NCBI RefSeq assembly: GCF_000512205.2
Contig: NZ_CP006644.1
Coordinates: 2,164,520-2,228,519 of the forward strand
Length of the DNA: 64,000 nt
Source of the DNA: Sphingomonas sanxanigenens DSM 19645 = NX02
GTDB taxonomy: Bacteria > Pseudomonadota > Alphaproteobacteria > Sphingomonadales > Sphingomonadaceae
Direction: 5' to 3'
In this document: piece by piece, positions 17,772 to 26,341 of the stretch
How the letters are laid out: the number at the start of each line of letters is the position of its first letter
Position numbering within the stretch: the stretch's first letter is position 1
The notes under the pieces: generated by a model
Database searches by the model: none
Told to the model about the DNA's origin: nothing
What the model saw: the letters and a program-made list of their open reading frames with translations, nothing else
Position numbers and translations under genes: made by a program

Positions 17772-19046
17772 ATGGATACGGGGAACGCAGGGCGCGGGCT
17801 TCATCTTCTCGCCGCCGATCGCGGATACGCGATCGGTTCAAGCCTCGCATCGCGCCTGTTGGCGCCGGGGTTTCGGCGGCTGCTCGACATGATCGACCGT
17901 GGCCTGGCGGAAGGCCGGATCGAGGCCAGCTTTCCGGATGGCACCCGGCGCACCCTGGGTGGCCGCGGACCGGGACCGGTGGCGGTGGTTGAAATACTGC
18001 ACTGGCGGGCGCTGGTGCGGCTGGCGACGTCGGGATCGGTGGGGTGGTATCGTGCCTGGGCGGATGGCGACTGGAAAAGCCCCGATCCGGTGCCTCTGTT
18101 CGACCTGTTCATGCGCAACCGCCGCAGCCTCGGCGAAACTGGCCGGTCGCGCGGGATCGCGCGGCTGCTCAACCGGTTGAACCATGCCCGGCGACGCAAC
18201 GATAGCGCGGGCGCGCGGCGCAACATCGAATTCCACTATGACTTGGGCAACGACTTCTATTCGCCGTGGCTCGATCGCACGATGACCTATTCGAGCGCGC
18301 TGTTCCAGGCGCCCTATGACGATGCCGAGCCGTTGGATGTGGCACAGCGGCGGAAGGTGCGGGCGTTGCTCGATCGGCTCGGCACGAAGCCTGGCGACCG
18401 GTTGCTCGAGATCGGCTGCGGCTGGGGTGCGCTCGGGGCAATCGCTGCCGAGGATTACGGCCTGCGCGTCACCGGCATCACCCTGTCGGCCGAGCAGAAG
18501 GCGCATGCGGAGGCGATGCTGGCGGCGCGGGGTCTGTCCGACCGGGTTACGATCGAACTGCGCGACTATCGCGATGTATCGGGCACCTATGATGCCGTCG
18601 CCAGCGTCGAGATGATCGAGGCGGTCGGCATGGAATATTGGCCGGACTATGCGCGCGCCATCGCCCGCGCCCTGCGCCCCGGCGGCAAGGCGGGTATCCA
18701 GATGATCTCGATCGCGGAGGACGCGTTCGAAAGCTATGCCGCCAATACCGATTTCATCCAGACCTATATCTTCCCCGGCGGCATGCTGATGTCCGAAAAG
18801 CGGTTCGCGGCGCTTGCCGCCGCCGAAGGCTTGATGTGGGAAGATCGCGCGGGGTTCGGCATCGACTATGCCGAGACGCTCAAGCGCTGGCGCGCGCGCT
18901 TCGATGCCGCCGCCGCGGCCGGCCAACTGCCGCGCGGGTTCGATCCGCGCTTCTTCGACCTTTGGCGCTACTATCTGATGTATTGCGAAGGGGGCTTCCG
19001 CGGCGGTGGGATCGACGTCGCACAGGTGACGTTGACCAAGGCATGA
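17772..19046 (+). CDS. cfa: Cyclopropane-fatty-acyl-phospholipid synthase family protein
   Basis: A 424-residue S-adenosylmethionine-dependent methyltransferase that adds a methylene group across double bonds of membrane lipids. The N-terminal lipid-binding portion (about 1-150) is followed by FHYDLGNDFYSPWLD, MTYSSALF, and the SAM-binding loop LEIGCGWG at 212-219; the end carries the YYLMYCEGGF motif. A start 10 codons upstream (17742) is also possible; ATG 17772 has GACGGAAAC just before it. The gene overlaps the following Nudix gene by four bases (ATGA), so the two are likely translated together. Confidence 0.9.
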   Translation: MDTGNAGRGLHLLAADRGYAIGSSLASRLLAPGFRRLLDMIDRGLAEGRIEASFPDGTRRTLGGRGPGPVAVVEILHWRALVRLATSGSVGWYRAWADGDWKSPDPVPLFDLFMRNRRSLGETGRSRGIARLLNRLNHARRRNDSAGARRNIEFHYDLGNDFYSPWLDRTMTYSSALFQAPYDDAEPLDVAQRRKVRALLDRLGTKPGDRLLEIGCGWGALGAIAAEDYGLRVTGITLSAEQKAHAEAMLAARGLSDRVTIELRDYRDVSGTYDAVASVEMIEAVGMEYWPDYARAIARALRPGGKAGIQMISIAEDAFESYAANTDFIQTYIFPGGMLMSEKRFAALAAAEGLMWEDRAGFGIDYAETLKRWRARFDAAAAAGQLPRGFDPRFFDLWRYYLMYCEGGFRGGGIDVAQVTLTKA

Positions 19047-19888
19047 TCGATATTTTTGCGCGTGTGCGGACTGTGCCCGGCAGCCGCCTGCTCGATGGCG
19101 GCCTGCAGGTGCCGACCGTTCTCCCCGAACTCGTCGATCGCAGCCGGGCGGAGCGCGATGCGCGGCTGTTTGCGCTCAACGGTCTGGCGGACCGGCCCGA
19201 TCTCGAAGAAAGGCTGGCCGCGGCGCGTGCGGATGGCGCCGTTGGGGATCCCGTCATCCTCCTGTCCGAACCACCGCGATCGCTGGGCGCCGTGACCACC
19301 GGCATCGTCACCGACATCCACGCTTTGCGCCTGATCCGCGCGACCGCCGAACGCCCGCCCGCGCTGCTCGCCGCGATGCTGTTCGCCGTCGACCGGGAAC
19401 GGCGCCGCATCACCATCCACCGCCGTTCCGACGACGATCGGATCGCCCCGGGCTGCCTTCCCGCCATCGGCGGCGCACATGATCCGTACGGAGATCAACT
19501 CTCCCTCCACCGCACTGCCGCCCGCGAGGCGCTGGAGGAATCGGGTGATGCATTGGCGCTCGATACCACCGGTTGCCTTGCGCTGCTGATGAATGAGACC
19601 GCCTACAACACCAATGTCTGGATCACATGCTTCGTCGGCGCCCGGGCGGACAGCGCGATCTCCATACCCCCGACGCCAGAGGGGCAGATCAACTGGTATG
19701 ATTTCGACGAATTGCCGGCGTTGCTTGCGCGACCGATCGACGACTGGGTGCCGTCCGGCCGTCAGGCGCTGCTGGCCTGGCTGATCGCCGGCATGCCGGT
19801 GGGGCCGCTCGACGCGGGCGTTACGGCGCTGGCGGGGCAGGAACGTGACGACCTGCGCGAGCGCTGCCTGGCAGCCGCGCAGGTCTGA
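19043..19888 (+). CDS. Nudix-domain protein with a degenerate Nudix box, coupled to cfa
   Basis: A 281-residue protein. Residues from about 100 resemble a Nudix domain: the second half of the Nudix box, REALEESGD, is intact, but the Glu expected seven residues before it is Leu and the upstream Gly is Asp, so only part of the metal site is standard. An N-terminal region of about 90 residues matches no family I recognise. Nudix enzymes cleave nucleoside diphosphates linked to another group; the substrate cannot be named. The start overlaps the cfa stop, and the stop codon directly abuts the stop of the convergent SDR gene. Confidence 0.72.
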   Translation: MIDIFARVRTVPGSRLLDGGLQVPTVLPELVDRSRAERDARLFALNGLADRPDLEERLAAARADGAVGDPVILLSEPPRSLGAVTTGIVTDIHALRLIRATAERPPALLAAMLFAVDRERRRITIHRRSDDDRIAPGCLPAIGGAHDPYGDQLSLHRTAAREALEESGDALALDTTGCLALLMNETAYNTNVWITCFVGARADSAISIPPTPEGQINWYDFDELPALLARPIDDWVPSGRQALLAWLIAGMPVGPLDAGVTALAGQERDDLRERCLAAAQV

Positions 19889-20599
19889 TCATTCGACGCG
19901 GGTGCGGTAGCCCGTCTCGAAATCTTCCGTGGCAAGCGCGACGATTGCGTTGGCCACCACCTCGGGCCCCTTCAAGGTCGACTGGTCCTCGCCCGGGAAG
20001 GCGCGTGCGCGCATCTTGGTCGCGGTCGCGCCAGGATCGACGATCGCGACGCGGACATTGCCGACCTGCCGGCGTTCCGCCGCATAGGCCAGCAGCAGAT
20101 TGTCGAGCGCCGCCTTCGACGCGCCATAGGCGCCCCAGAATGCGGTCGGCACGGTGCCGAGGCGCGAGGTGAGGGCGATGACGCGCGGGCTGTCGCTGTT
20201 GCGCAGCAGCGGATCGAATGCGGCGAGCAGCGCCTGCTGTGCACCGACGTTGAGCGTCAGCACCTTGGCGAGTTCCTTGGGATCGATATCGACCACCGGC
20301 GTCAGCGTACCGAGCATCGCTGCGTTGAGCACCAGGATGTCCAGCTTGCCCCAGCGCTCGGTCACCGCCTGCGCGAGGCGGCCGATGCTGTCGCCGTCGA
20401 TCAGGTCGAGCGGCGCGATCGTCGCGGAACCGCCGGCCTGATGGACGCGCTCCTCGACTTCCTCCAGCCCCGCCGCGGTGCGCGCGGTGATGATGACATG
20501 CGCGCCGGCCGCGGCCAGAGCTTCGGCCGTGGCAGCGCCGATGCCGCGGCTTGCGCCGGTGACGAGGGCGATCCGGCCGTCGAGCGTCTTTTCGGTCAT
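19889..20599 (-). CDS. Short-chain dehydrogenase/reductase
   Basis: A 236-residue classical SDR. The NAD(P)-binding motif TGASRGIG is near residue 14, NAAM replaces the usual NAAG, and the catalytic residues Ser, Tyr and Lys are present (ALTSR, YGASKAAL). It is probably an oxidoreductase acting on a small alcohol or ketone. It lies 22 bases downstream of purF on the same strand, an association I recall from other sphingomonads, so it may share the purF transcript. Its 3' end abuts the Nudix gene with no spacer. Confidence 0.87.
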   Translation of the reverse strand: MTEKTLDGRIALVTGASRGIGAATAEALAAAGAHVIITARTAAGLEEVEERVHQAGGSATIAPLDLIDGDSIGRLAQAVTERWGKLDILVLNAAMLGTLTPVVDIDPKELAKVLTLNVGAQQALLAAFDPLLRNSDSPRVIALTSRLGTVPTAFWGAYGASKAALDNLLLAYAAERRQVGNVRVAIVDPGATATKMRARAFPGEDQSTLKGPEVVANAIVALATEDFETGYRTRVE

Positions 20600-20621
20600 G
20601 TTTCGTCCGCTGGGGAAGGGA

Positions 20622-22079
20622 TCAGATCACACGCTCGGCGAGCAGCGAGAATTGGTCGACCGGGCCCAGATCATCCTGGTCGGTCAGTCGCGTCGGATAG
20701 TCGCCGGTGAAGCAGGCGTCGCAATATTGCGGACGAACATCGGCACGCTGCGCCTCGCCCAGCGCCTTGTAGAGCCCGCCGATCGAGATGAACGCCAGGC
20801 TGTCCGCACTGATGAAGTCGGTCATGCCCGCGACATCATATTGCGCGGCGAGCAGCTTGGCGCGCTCGGGCGTGTCGACGCCGTAGAAGCAGCTGTGGCG
20901 GGTCGGAGGGCTGGCGATGCGCATATGCACTTCGGCGGCGCCGGCATCGCGCATCATCTGGACGATCTTGAGGCTGGTGGTGCCGCGCACGATCGAATCG
21001 TCGATCAGCACCACGCGCTTGCCGCCGATCAGTTCGCGGTTGGCATTGTGCTTCAGCTTCACGCCGAGGTGGCGAACCTGATCGCCGGGCTGAATGAAGG
21101 TGCGGCCGACATAGTGGGAGCGGATGATGCCCAGTTCGAACGGAATGCCGGACGCCTGCGCGAAGCCGAGCGCCGCCGGCACGCCCGAGTCGGGCACCGG
21201 CACGACGAGATCGGCCTCGACCGGGCTTTCGAGCGCGAGTTGCGCACCGATCGCCTTGCGGACGGTATAGACGCTCTTGCTGTCGACGATCGAATCGGGC
21301 CGCGAGAAATAGACATGCTCGAAGATGCACGGGCGCGGATGGATCGAGCCGAACGGGCGGATCGAACGGACCTCGCCCTCGGTGACGATCACGATCTCGC
21401 CGGGATCGACCTGCCGCTCGAATTCGGCGCCCACCACGTCGAGCGCTACGGTTTCGGAGGCGAAGATCACCGACTTGCCGAGACGGCCCATCACCAGCGG
21501 GCGGATGCCCAGCGGATCGCGGCACGCCATCATGCCCTCGTTGGTCATGCAGATCAGCGAATAGGCGCCTTCCACCTGGCGCAGCGCATCGATGAATTTG
21601 TCGAGCAGGGTCCGGTAGGTCGAGGTCGCGACGAGGTGGATGATCGTCTCGGTGTCCGAGGTGGACTGGAAGATCGAACCGTTGCGCACGAGATCGCGGC
21701 GCAGCTTCATCGCGTTGGAGATGTTGCCGTTGTGGGCGATGGCGAAGCCGCCGGTCGCAAGGTCGGCGAACAGCGGCTGGACGTTGCGCAGCGCGGTTTC
21801 GCCGGTCGTCGAATAGCGCACATGGCCGCAGGCGATCTCGCCCGGCAGCTTGCGGATCGCATCATCCTTGTCGAAGTTTCCGGCGACGTGGCCCATCGCC
21901 CGCAGCGTGTGGAACTCACGGCCATCGAAGCTGGTTATGCCGGCGGCTTCCTGTCCGCGGTGCTGCAGCGCATGCAGCCCCAGGGCGACCATCGCCGCCG
22001 CTTTTTCGGCGCCCCAGACGCCGAAAATGCCGCACTCCTCGCGCAGCTTGTCATCATCGAATGGGTGTGTCGTCAGCAT
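20622..22079 (-). CDS. purF: Amidophosphoribosyltransferase
   Basis: A 485-residue enzyme catalysing the first committed step of purine synthesis, forming phosphoribosylamine from PRPP and glutamine. A 15-residue leader precedes Cys16 (EECGIFGVWG), so it is made as a propeptide with the N-terminal nucleophile exposed by cleavage. The PRPP-binding segment is VVLIDDSIVRGTTS, and the C-terminal CDACFTGDYPT fits the iron-sulfur type of PurF. The start at ATG 22079 gives this leader; 13 upstream codons are discarded. cvpA and radA, its usual neighbours in alphaproteobacteria, are 34 kb away. Confidence 0.95.
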   Translation of the reverse strand: MLTTHPFDDDKLREECGIFGVWGAEKAAAMVALGLHALQHRGQEAAGITSFDGREFHTLRAMGHVAGNFDKDDAIRKLPGEIACGHVRYSTTGETALRNVQPLFADLATGGFAIAHNGNISNAMKLRRDLVRNGSIFQSTSDTETIIHLVATSTYRTLLDKFIDALRQVEGAYSLICMTNEGMMACRDPLGIRPLVMGRLGKSVIFASETVALDVVGAEFERQVDPGEIVIVTEGEVRSIRPFGSIHPRPCIFEHVYFSRPDSIVDSKSVYTVRKAIGAQLALESPVEADLVVPVPDSGVPAALGFAQASGIPFELGIIRSHYVGRTFIQPGDQVRHLGVKLKHNANRELIGGKRVVLIDDSIVRGTTSLKIVQMMRDAGAAEVHMRIASPPTRHSCFYGVDTPERAKLLAAQYDVAGMTDFISADSLAFISIGGLYKALGEAQRADVRPQYCDACFTGDYPTRLTDQDDLGPVDQFSLLAERVI

Positions 22080-22125
22080 GGCGGGGCGGCCCGTTCCCTC
22101 ATCGCAGTTGGCGCGCATATAGGGA

Positions 22126-22165
22126 GGGGGAGCGGGTTTGTCGCCTGTTTGTCACATGCTCCCCC
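22126..22165. promoter_or_regulatory. Inverted and direct repeats in the purF-hisI divergent region
   Basis: Eight-base arms GGGGGAGC (22126-22133) and GCTCCCCC (22158-22165) flank two direct copies of GTTTGTC (22136-22142 and 22147-22153) spaced by four bases, an 11-base period. The region lies between the divergent starts of purF (22079) and hisI (22219). It could be a regulator site for either promoter. The regulator is not evident. Confidence 0.45.
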
Positions 22166-22218
22166 GCAAATGGAGAACGGGGGCTTGGCGAGCCGCCTTT
22201 TTGTGCGCTTATGGCGCC

Positions 22219-22578
22219 ATGAACGTTCCCCGCGACGCGAGTAGCACGCTCGATCCGAAATTTGATTCCAACGGCCTGCTGACCGCGGTGCTTACGCATC
22301 ACCAAAGCGGCGCGCTTTTGATGATCGCCCACATGAACGAAGAGGCGTTGGCGACGACTCTCGAGAGCGGGGAGGCGACCTTCTTTTCGCGCAGTCGCGG
22401 GCGGCTGTGGAAGAAAGGGGAGACCTCCGGGCACGTCATGCGCGTCGTCGAGGCGCGGATCGACTGCGATCAGGATTGCGTGTGGCTGAAGGTGGAGCCG
22501 GCCGGGCCGGCCTGCCACACCGGCGCCGACACCTGCTTCTTCCGGCGGATCGACGGGACGACGCTGGTCCGCGACTGA
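22219..22578 (+). CDS. hisI: Phosphoribosyl-AMP cyclohydrolase
   Basis: A 119-residue enzyme opening the purine ring of phosphoribosyl-AMP in histidine synthesis. The family segments [27 protein letters not shown] and [21 protein letters not shown] are present, carrying the Asp and Cys residues that bind magnesium and zinc. It is the monofunctional form, without the HisE domain. The ATG at 22219 fits the family length; an upstream ATG at 22211 is in another frame. It is not with other his genes here. A MerR-family gene starts 41 bases downstream behind its own promoter. Confidence 0.94.
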   Translation: MNVPRDASSTLDPKFDSNGLLTAVLTHHQSGALLMIAHMNEEALATTLESGEATFFSRSRGRLWKKGETSGHVMRVVEARIDCDQDCVWLKVEPAGPACHTGADTCFFRRIDGTTLVRD

Positions 22579-22584
22579 GTGCGC

Positions 22585-22612
22585 TTGACGTTCACGTCAA
22601 CGTTAATATGAT
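22585..22612 (+). promoter_or_regulatory. Promoter and operator of the MerR-family gene
   Basis: A -35-like TTGACG (22585-22590) and a -10-like TATGAT (22607-22612) are 16 bases apart. A perfect palindrome, TTGACGT-TC-ACGTCAA (22585-22600), covers the -35 and part of the spacer. The expected transcription start falls at 22619-22620, the A of the likely start ATG, so the message may be leaderless. This suggests autoregulation by the MerR protein. Confidence 0.6.
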
Positions 22613-22619
22613 GCGCAGC

Positions 22620-23048
22620 ATGTCGACTGCCCTGCATCACGCCCAGGTGGACACGCCCGATCCGCAGGATCGCGCCGAGTACACGATCTCGGACCTGTCC
22701 GAGGAGTTCGACGTTACGGCGCGGGCGCTGCGTTTCTACGAGGATGAGGGGCTGATCGCGCCGACACGGCGCGGCCTCAGCCGCATCTACACCAAGCGCG
22801 ACCGGGCACGGCTGGCGTGGATCCTGCGCGCGAAGCGCGTCGGCTTCAGCCTGGGCGAGATCCGCGAGATGATCGACCTCTACGACATCGGCGATGGCCG
22901 GCATGTCCAGCGCCGCGTGACGATCGAGAAGTGCGAGGCGCGGATCGATCTGCTCAAGCGCCAGCGCGAGGATATCGACGCCGCAATCGACGAACTGATC
23001 CGCTTCGTCGCGATGGTGAAGAAGGCGGAGTCCGACGCCAGCCGCTGA
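22620..23048 (+). CDS. MerR-family transcriptional regulator
   Basis: A 142-residue regulator. After a short N-terminal tail, a MerR winged helix-turn-helix starts with [20 protein letters not shown] and continues [18 protein letters not shown]; a coiled coil (about 85-135, [21 protein letters not shown]) provides dimerisation. It lacks a metal-binding cysteine cluster and resembles the LiuR-like group that controls branched-chain amino acid and acyl-CoA degradation. ATGs at 22608 and 22611 lie inside the predicted -10 box, so ATG 22620 was chosen. A palindromic operator precedes it. Confidence 0.85.
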   Translation: MSTALHHAQVDTPDPQDRAEYTISDLSEEFDVTARALRFYEDEGLIAPTRRGLSRIYTKRDRARLAWILRAKRVGFSLGEIREMIDLYDIGDGRHVQRRVTIEKCEARIDLLKRQREDIDAAIDELIRFVAMVKKAESDASR

Positions 23049-23115
23049 ACTTCTGCCTCCAATCCAATCCGTTTCCGTGCGACACGGCGCGCCTGTTTGC
23101 CACGACGCCGGAGCC

Positions 23116-23580
23116 ATGATGACGCGACTCGAACCGGGCCAGCTTTGGGTGATGCGGATCAGGGCCGCGATCTTGGGATGCGTTCTGATCGTGCCGGCCA
23201 TCGTCGGCGGCTTCTTCATCCAGTCGGAATTCGGCTGGCCGGCATGGTTGCCGCCGCTCGTCGGCGCCGTGTTACTGGTCTGGCCGGTGCTGATCGCCCC
23301 GGGGCGGCGCTTTGCCGCCTGGGGCTATGAGGAAGACGCGGATGCGCTGCTGATCGCGCATGGCGTGTGGACCGAGGTGCGGACGGTGGTGCCGTTCAAG
23401 CGCGTCCAGCACATCGACGTCGCGCAGGGGCCGATCGAGCGCGGTTTCGGCGTCGCGCAACTGGTGCTCCACACCGCGGGTACCGCGCACAGTCTCGTCG
23501 TGCTGCCCGGGCTGGCCCGCGACGCGGCGGAAGCGATGCGCGACCGCATCCGCAGCCATATCCGGCAGGAGCCCGAATGA
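23116..23580 (+). CDS. YdbS-like membrane protein with one bacterial PH domain
   Basis: A 154-residue protein with two hydrophobic helices (about residues 14-35 and 40-60) followed by a bPH2-type domain starting near residue 70; VVPFKRVQHIDVAQGPIERGFG is the characteristic strand-loop segment. This is the layout of YdbS. It ends in an ATGA overlap with the next gene, which carries three such domains, so the two probably form a complex. In Bacillus the YdbS-YdbT pair has been linked to antimicrobial peptide resistance; the role in proteobacteria is not settled. Confidence 0.8.
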   Translation: MMTRLEPGQLWVMRIRAAILGCVLIVPAIVGGFFIQSEFGWPAWLPPLVGAVLLVWPVLIAPGRRFAAWGYEEDADALLIAHGVWTEVRTVVPFKRVQHIDVAQGPIERGFGVAQLVLHTAGTAHSLVVLPGLARDAAEAMRDRIRSHIRQEPE

Positions 23581-25040
23581 GCATGGATGACGTCGCCGAC
23601 CGGCGGCTCCATCCCGGCACAGCGCTGATCGGCTTCATCAAGGGGCTGCCGCAGATGGTGGTGATCCTGCCGCTGATCGCGACGCGTGCGAGCGGCCTGG
23701 GCTGGCACATGCTGCTGCCGATAGCGGCAGGTGCGGCGGCGTTGCTTGCCGTGCTGGCATGGCTGCGCTGGCGGCAGTTTCGCTATGGTATCGGCGCGGA
23801 TGGGCTGGTGATCGAGCATGGCATGATCGGGCGCACGCGGCGCACCATCCCCTTCGATCGCATCCAGGATGTCGATATCGAGCGCCGGCCGCTGCACCGG
23901 CTGTTCGGCCTCGCGCGCGTCCGCGTCGAGACCGGGGCGGCCGGGCGCGACGAGGGCGTGCTCGACAGTGTCAGCCTGGCCGAAGCGGACCGGCTGCGCG
24001 CGGCGATCCGTGCGGCGCGCGACGGCGGGGCCGTGAGCAGCCCGGGCGTGATCGCGGTCGAGCGCAAGCGTGATGCGATCTTTGCGATGCGCCTGCCGCG
24101 CGTGCTGCTGCTCGGGGCGTTCAATTTCTCGCTGGTCTATATCGCGGCGATCTTCGCGGCGCTGAACACGCTCGATAATTTCCTGCCCTTCGACCTCGAC
24201 GATCCAGAACTTTACCTCGATGCGGCGCGTGACCGGGCGACGGCCGGACTGCTGACGCCGCTGCTCGCCGTGGCCGTGGTGATGGTTGCCGTGCTGCTGG
24301 GCGTGGTCGCCGGTGTCGCTCGGGCATTGTCGCGAGAATATGGTTTTCGGCTGCTCGCGGAGGATGGCGGATTCCGCCGCGAGCGCGGTCTGTTCACGCG
24401 CAGCGAGGTTGTGATCCCGGCGCGGCGGGTGCAGCTCGGCGTGGTCGAGAGCGGGCCGATCCGCGCGGCGGCCGGTTGGTCGGCGCTGCTGCTGCAGACA
24501 TTGGGGGAGGGTGGCAAGGCCGATGGCGGTCGCCAGGCCGCTGCGCCGCTGGCCGGCAATACGGAGATTGCGGCGGTGCTGGCGACATCCCGCCTGTTGC
24601 GCCTGCCAGCGCCGGGCGTTTTGCAGCCCGTGTCGCGCCGGCATATCTGGCGGGCGCTGGGACCGCGCATCGGCCTGCCCCTCATCGCGATCCTCGTCGC
24701 GGGGCTGTTCCAACCCTGGGTTTGGAGCGCGCTCGTCCTCGTCGCGCTCGGCGCGGTGCTGATCGTCCTCGAACGGCGGCGGCATCGCTATCGGCTCGAT
24801 GGCGACATGCTGTTCATCCAGCGCGGCTGGTGGCGGCGTCGGCTGTGGCTGGTGCCGGTCAAGCGCATTCAACTCGTCGAATTGCGGCGCGGCTGGCTGC
24901 AGCGGCGGCTGGGGCTTGCCTCGGTGGTCGCTGACGTCGCGGGCGGCACGATGCTCTCCAACCCGATCGTCGAGGATCTGCGGGAGGTCGATGCCGGGGC
25001 GCTGTTCGATGCGCTGCGCGAGGCAGCGCTGCGGCGCTGA
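23577..25040 (+). CDS. YdbT-like membrane protein with three bacterial PH domains
   Basis: A 487-residue inner-membrane protein. Pairs of hydrophobic helices alternate with bPH2 domains: the first has RTIPFDRIQDVDIERRPLH (about residues 85-105), the second VVIPARRVQLGVVESGPIR (about 275-295), the third WLVPVKRIQLVELRRGWLQ (about 425-445). This matches YdbT. ATG 23577 overlaps the YdbS-like stop. Its stop codon abuts that of the convergent hydrolase gene, sharing the palindrome TGATCA. Its partner and position suggest a membrane complex of unknown substrate. Confidence 0.8.
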   Translation: MSMDDVADRRLHPGTALIGFIKGLPQMVVILPLIATRASGLGWHMLLPIAAGAAALLAVLAWLRWRQFRYGIGADGLVIEHGMIGRTRRTIPFDRIQDVDIERRPLHRLFGLARVRVETGAAGRDEGVLDSVSLAEADRLRAAIRAARDGGAVSSPGVIAVERKRDAIFAMRLPRVLLLGAFNFSLVYIAAIFAALNTLDNFLPFDLDDPELYLDAARDRATAGLLTPLLAVAVVMVAVLLGVVAGVARALSREYGFRLLAEDGGFRRERGLFTRSEVVIPARRVQLGVVESGPIRAAAGWSALLLQTLGEGGKADGGRQAAAPLAGNTEIAAVLATSRLLRLPAPGVLQPVSRRHIWRALGPRIGLPLIAILVAGLFQPWVWSALVLVALGAVLIVLERRRHRYRLDGDMLFIQRGWWRRRLWLVPVKRIQLVELRRGWLQRRLGLASVVADVAGGTMLSNPIVEDLREVDAGALFDALREAALRR

Positions 25041-26318
25041 TCAGTCCGGCTGCGCGACCGGCGCCGCAATCCGCTCAACGTCCTCCGCGGCAAAGCCGGC
25101 ATTGTCGCGCCAGCCCGGCACGCGGCGCAGCGGCTGATCGCCGAGCGGCGCGCCGACCGGCGTCTTCATGCACTGGCGCGGATCGCGGCGCTTGAACTGC
25201 GCGCAATTCCACAACGGCTTTTCGAACCCCGCCTCGCGGTTGCGCAGGAAGCTGAACGACATCGAGGCGCGCGCCTTCTCGGCATCCGCCGGAGTGCGCG
25301 GTGTGGCGGCGGCATCGGTCCAGCCCATCACCTTGCAATAGCTGCGCTCGCCGCAGGTCTTGATCGCAAGGCTCGCATAGCTGTCGGCGGAGGCACCGCG
25401 ATCGAGCGTGATGACGAAGGTGTCGCCGCCCTGCTGGGTCAGCTCGCGCGGCGTGCTCGCCGGGACAGCGGCATAATCGGCGACCAGTTCGCCATCCACC
25501 ATCCGCGTCGGCGCGGCACCGGCGTGGACGGTCGAATAGCCCGCCAGCTTGGCGACGGACAGTTCCTCACCGCCGATGCGGCCACGGAAGGCCGCCGGCG
25601 TGCCCCACCAGCCGCTCCAGCGGAAGAACAGGTGCGTGCCGACCTGCGCGATCTTGTCAAGGCTGGAGCTCCAATAGGGCACCACCCAGTTGGTGTGGTA
25701 ATGCGTGGCATAGCCGACCGCGGCATAGACGCGGCCGTCGAGCGCGGCGGCGGCGCGCAGCCGCGCGTCGCGCCACGCGGCTTCCGGCATCGCGCGCGCC
25801 AGCGCGCCATCGCAGGTGAAGGTGAACTGGCAGCCCGTCGTCCGTTCGGATCCCTGGAAGACGACGCGGCAGACCGACTTCGGATAGGCCGGGTGACGGA
25901 CGCGGTTGAGCACGACCTGGCCGACCGCGCGCTGGCCCTCATCATCGCCCGCGCCCGCTTCGTAGATCATCGCCGCGGCGAGGCAGTCGATCGAGCGGGC
26001 GCGATCCTCGTCCGAGCCTGAGAAGCGAAACGGCACGGCCGCCGGATTGGGCGCGGTCGAGAAGGGTACCGCCGCGTTGATCGCAACCGCATCGGTGGCG
26101 TCGACGGGCTTCAGTTCGAGCGGCTCGATCGCGGGTGGCGGCGTCGGCGGCCGAACCGCCGCGGTGGCCGAGGCGGCCACCGCACCGCGCCTGGGAACCG
26201 TCGGCGACGGGCGCGGACCCGCGACGACCAGCCACGCCGCCATCACCAGCCCGGCCGCGAAGACGAGCGGCAGCAGCCATGCGAGCCGGTCCGGCGGACT
26301 GGTGGTGGCAGCGGTCAT
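25041..26318 (-). CDS. SleB-type cell wall hydrolase, membrane-anchored
   Basis: A 425-residue protein with one N-terminal membrane helix (about 13-33), a proline-rich stretch, then a Hydrolase_2/SleB domain: DCLAAAMIYEAGAGDDEGQRAV carries the catalytic Glu, followed by QVVLNRVRHPAYP and FTCDGALA. The fold cleaves peptidoglycan glycan strands in germination-type lytic enzymes; in alphaproteobacteria such proteins are thought to remodel the wall. The C-terminal part (about 270-425) has an unassigned domain with several cysteines. The frame is open further upstream but that portion is a shadow of cysK. It may be co-transcribed with cysK, 23 bases upstream. Confidence 0.82.
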   Translation of the reverse strand: MTAATTSPPDRLAWLLPLVFAAGLVMAAWLVVAGPRPSPTVPRRGAVAASATAAVRPPTPPPAIEPLELKPVDATDAVAINAAVPFSTAPNPAAVPFRFSGSDEDRARSIDCLAAAMIYEAGAGDDEGQRAVGQVVLNRVRHPAYPKSVCRVVFQGSERTTGCQFTFTCDGALARAMPEAAWRDARLRAAAALDGRVYAAVGYATHYHTNWVVPYWSSSLDKIAQVGTHLFFRWSGWWGTPAAFRGRIGGEELSVAKLAGYSTVHAGAAPTRMVDGELVADYAAVPASTPRELTQQGGDTFVITLDRGASADSYASLAIKTCGERSYCKVMGWTDAAATPRTPADAEKARASMSFSFLRNREAGFEKPLWNCAQFKRRDPRQCMKTPVGAPLGDQPLRRVPGWRDNAGFAAEDVERIAAPVAQPD

Positions 26319-26341
26319 GGCTGGTATGAACTGCGGGAGGC

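Noticed and set aside
22081-22218. Riboswitch or attenuator before purF or hisI
   Set aside because: The inverted repeat has a 24-base loop and no following T run in either direction that would suit a terminator switch.
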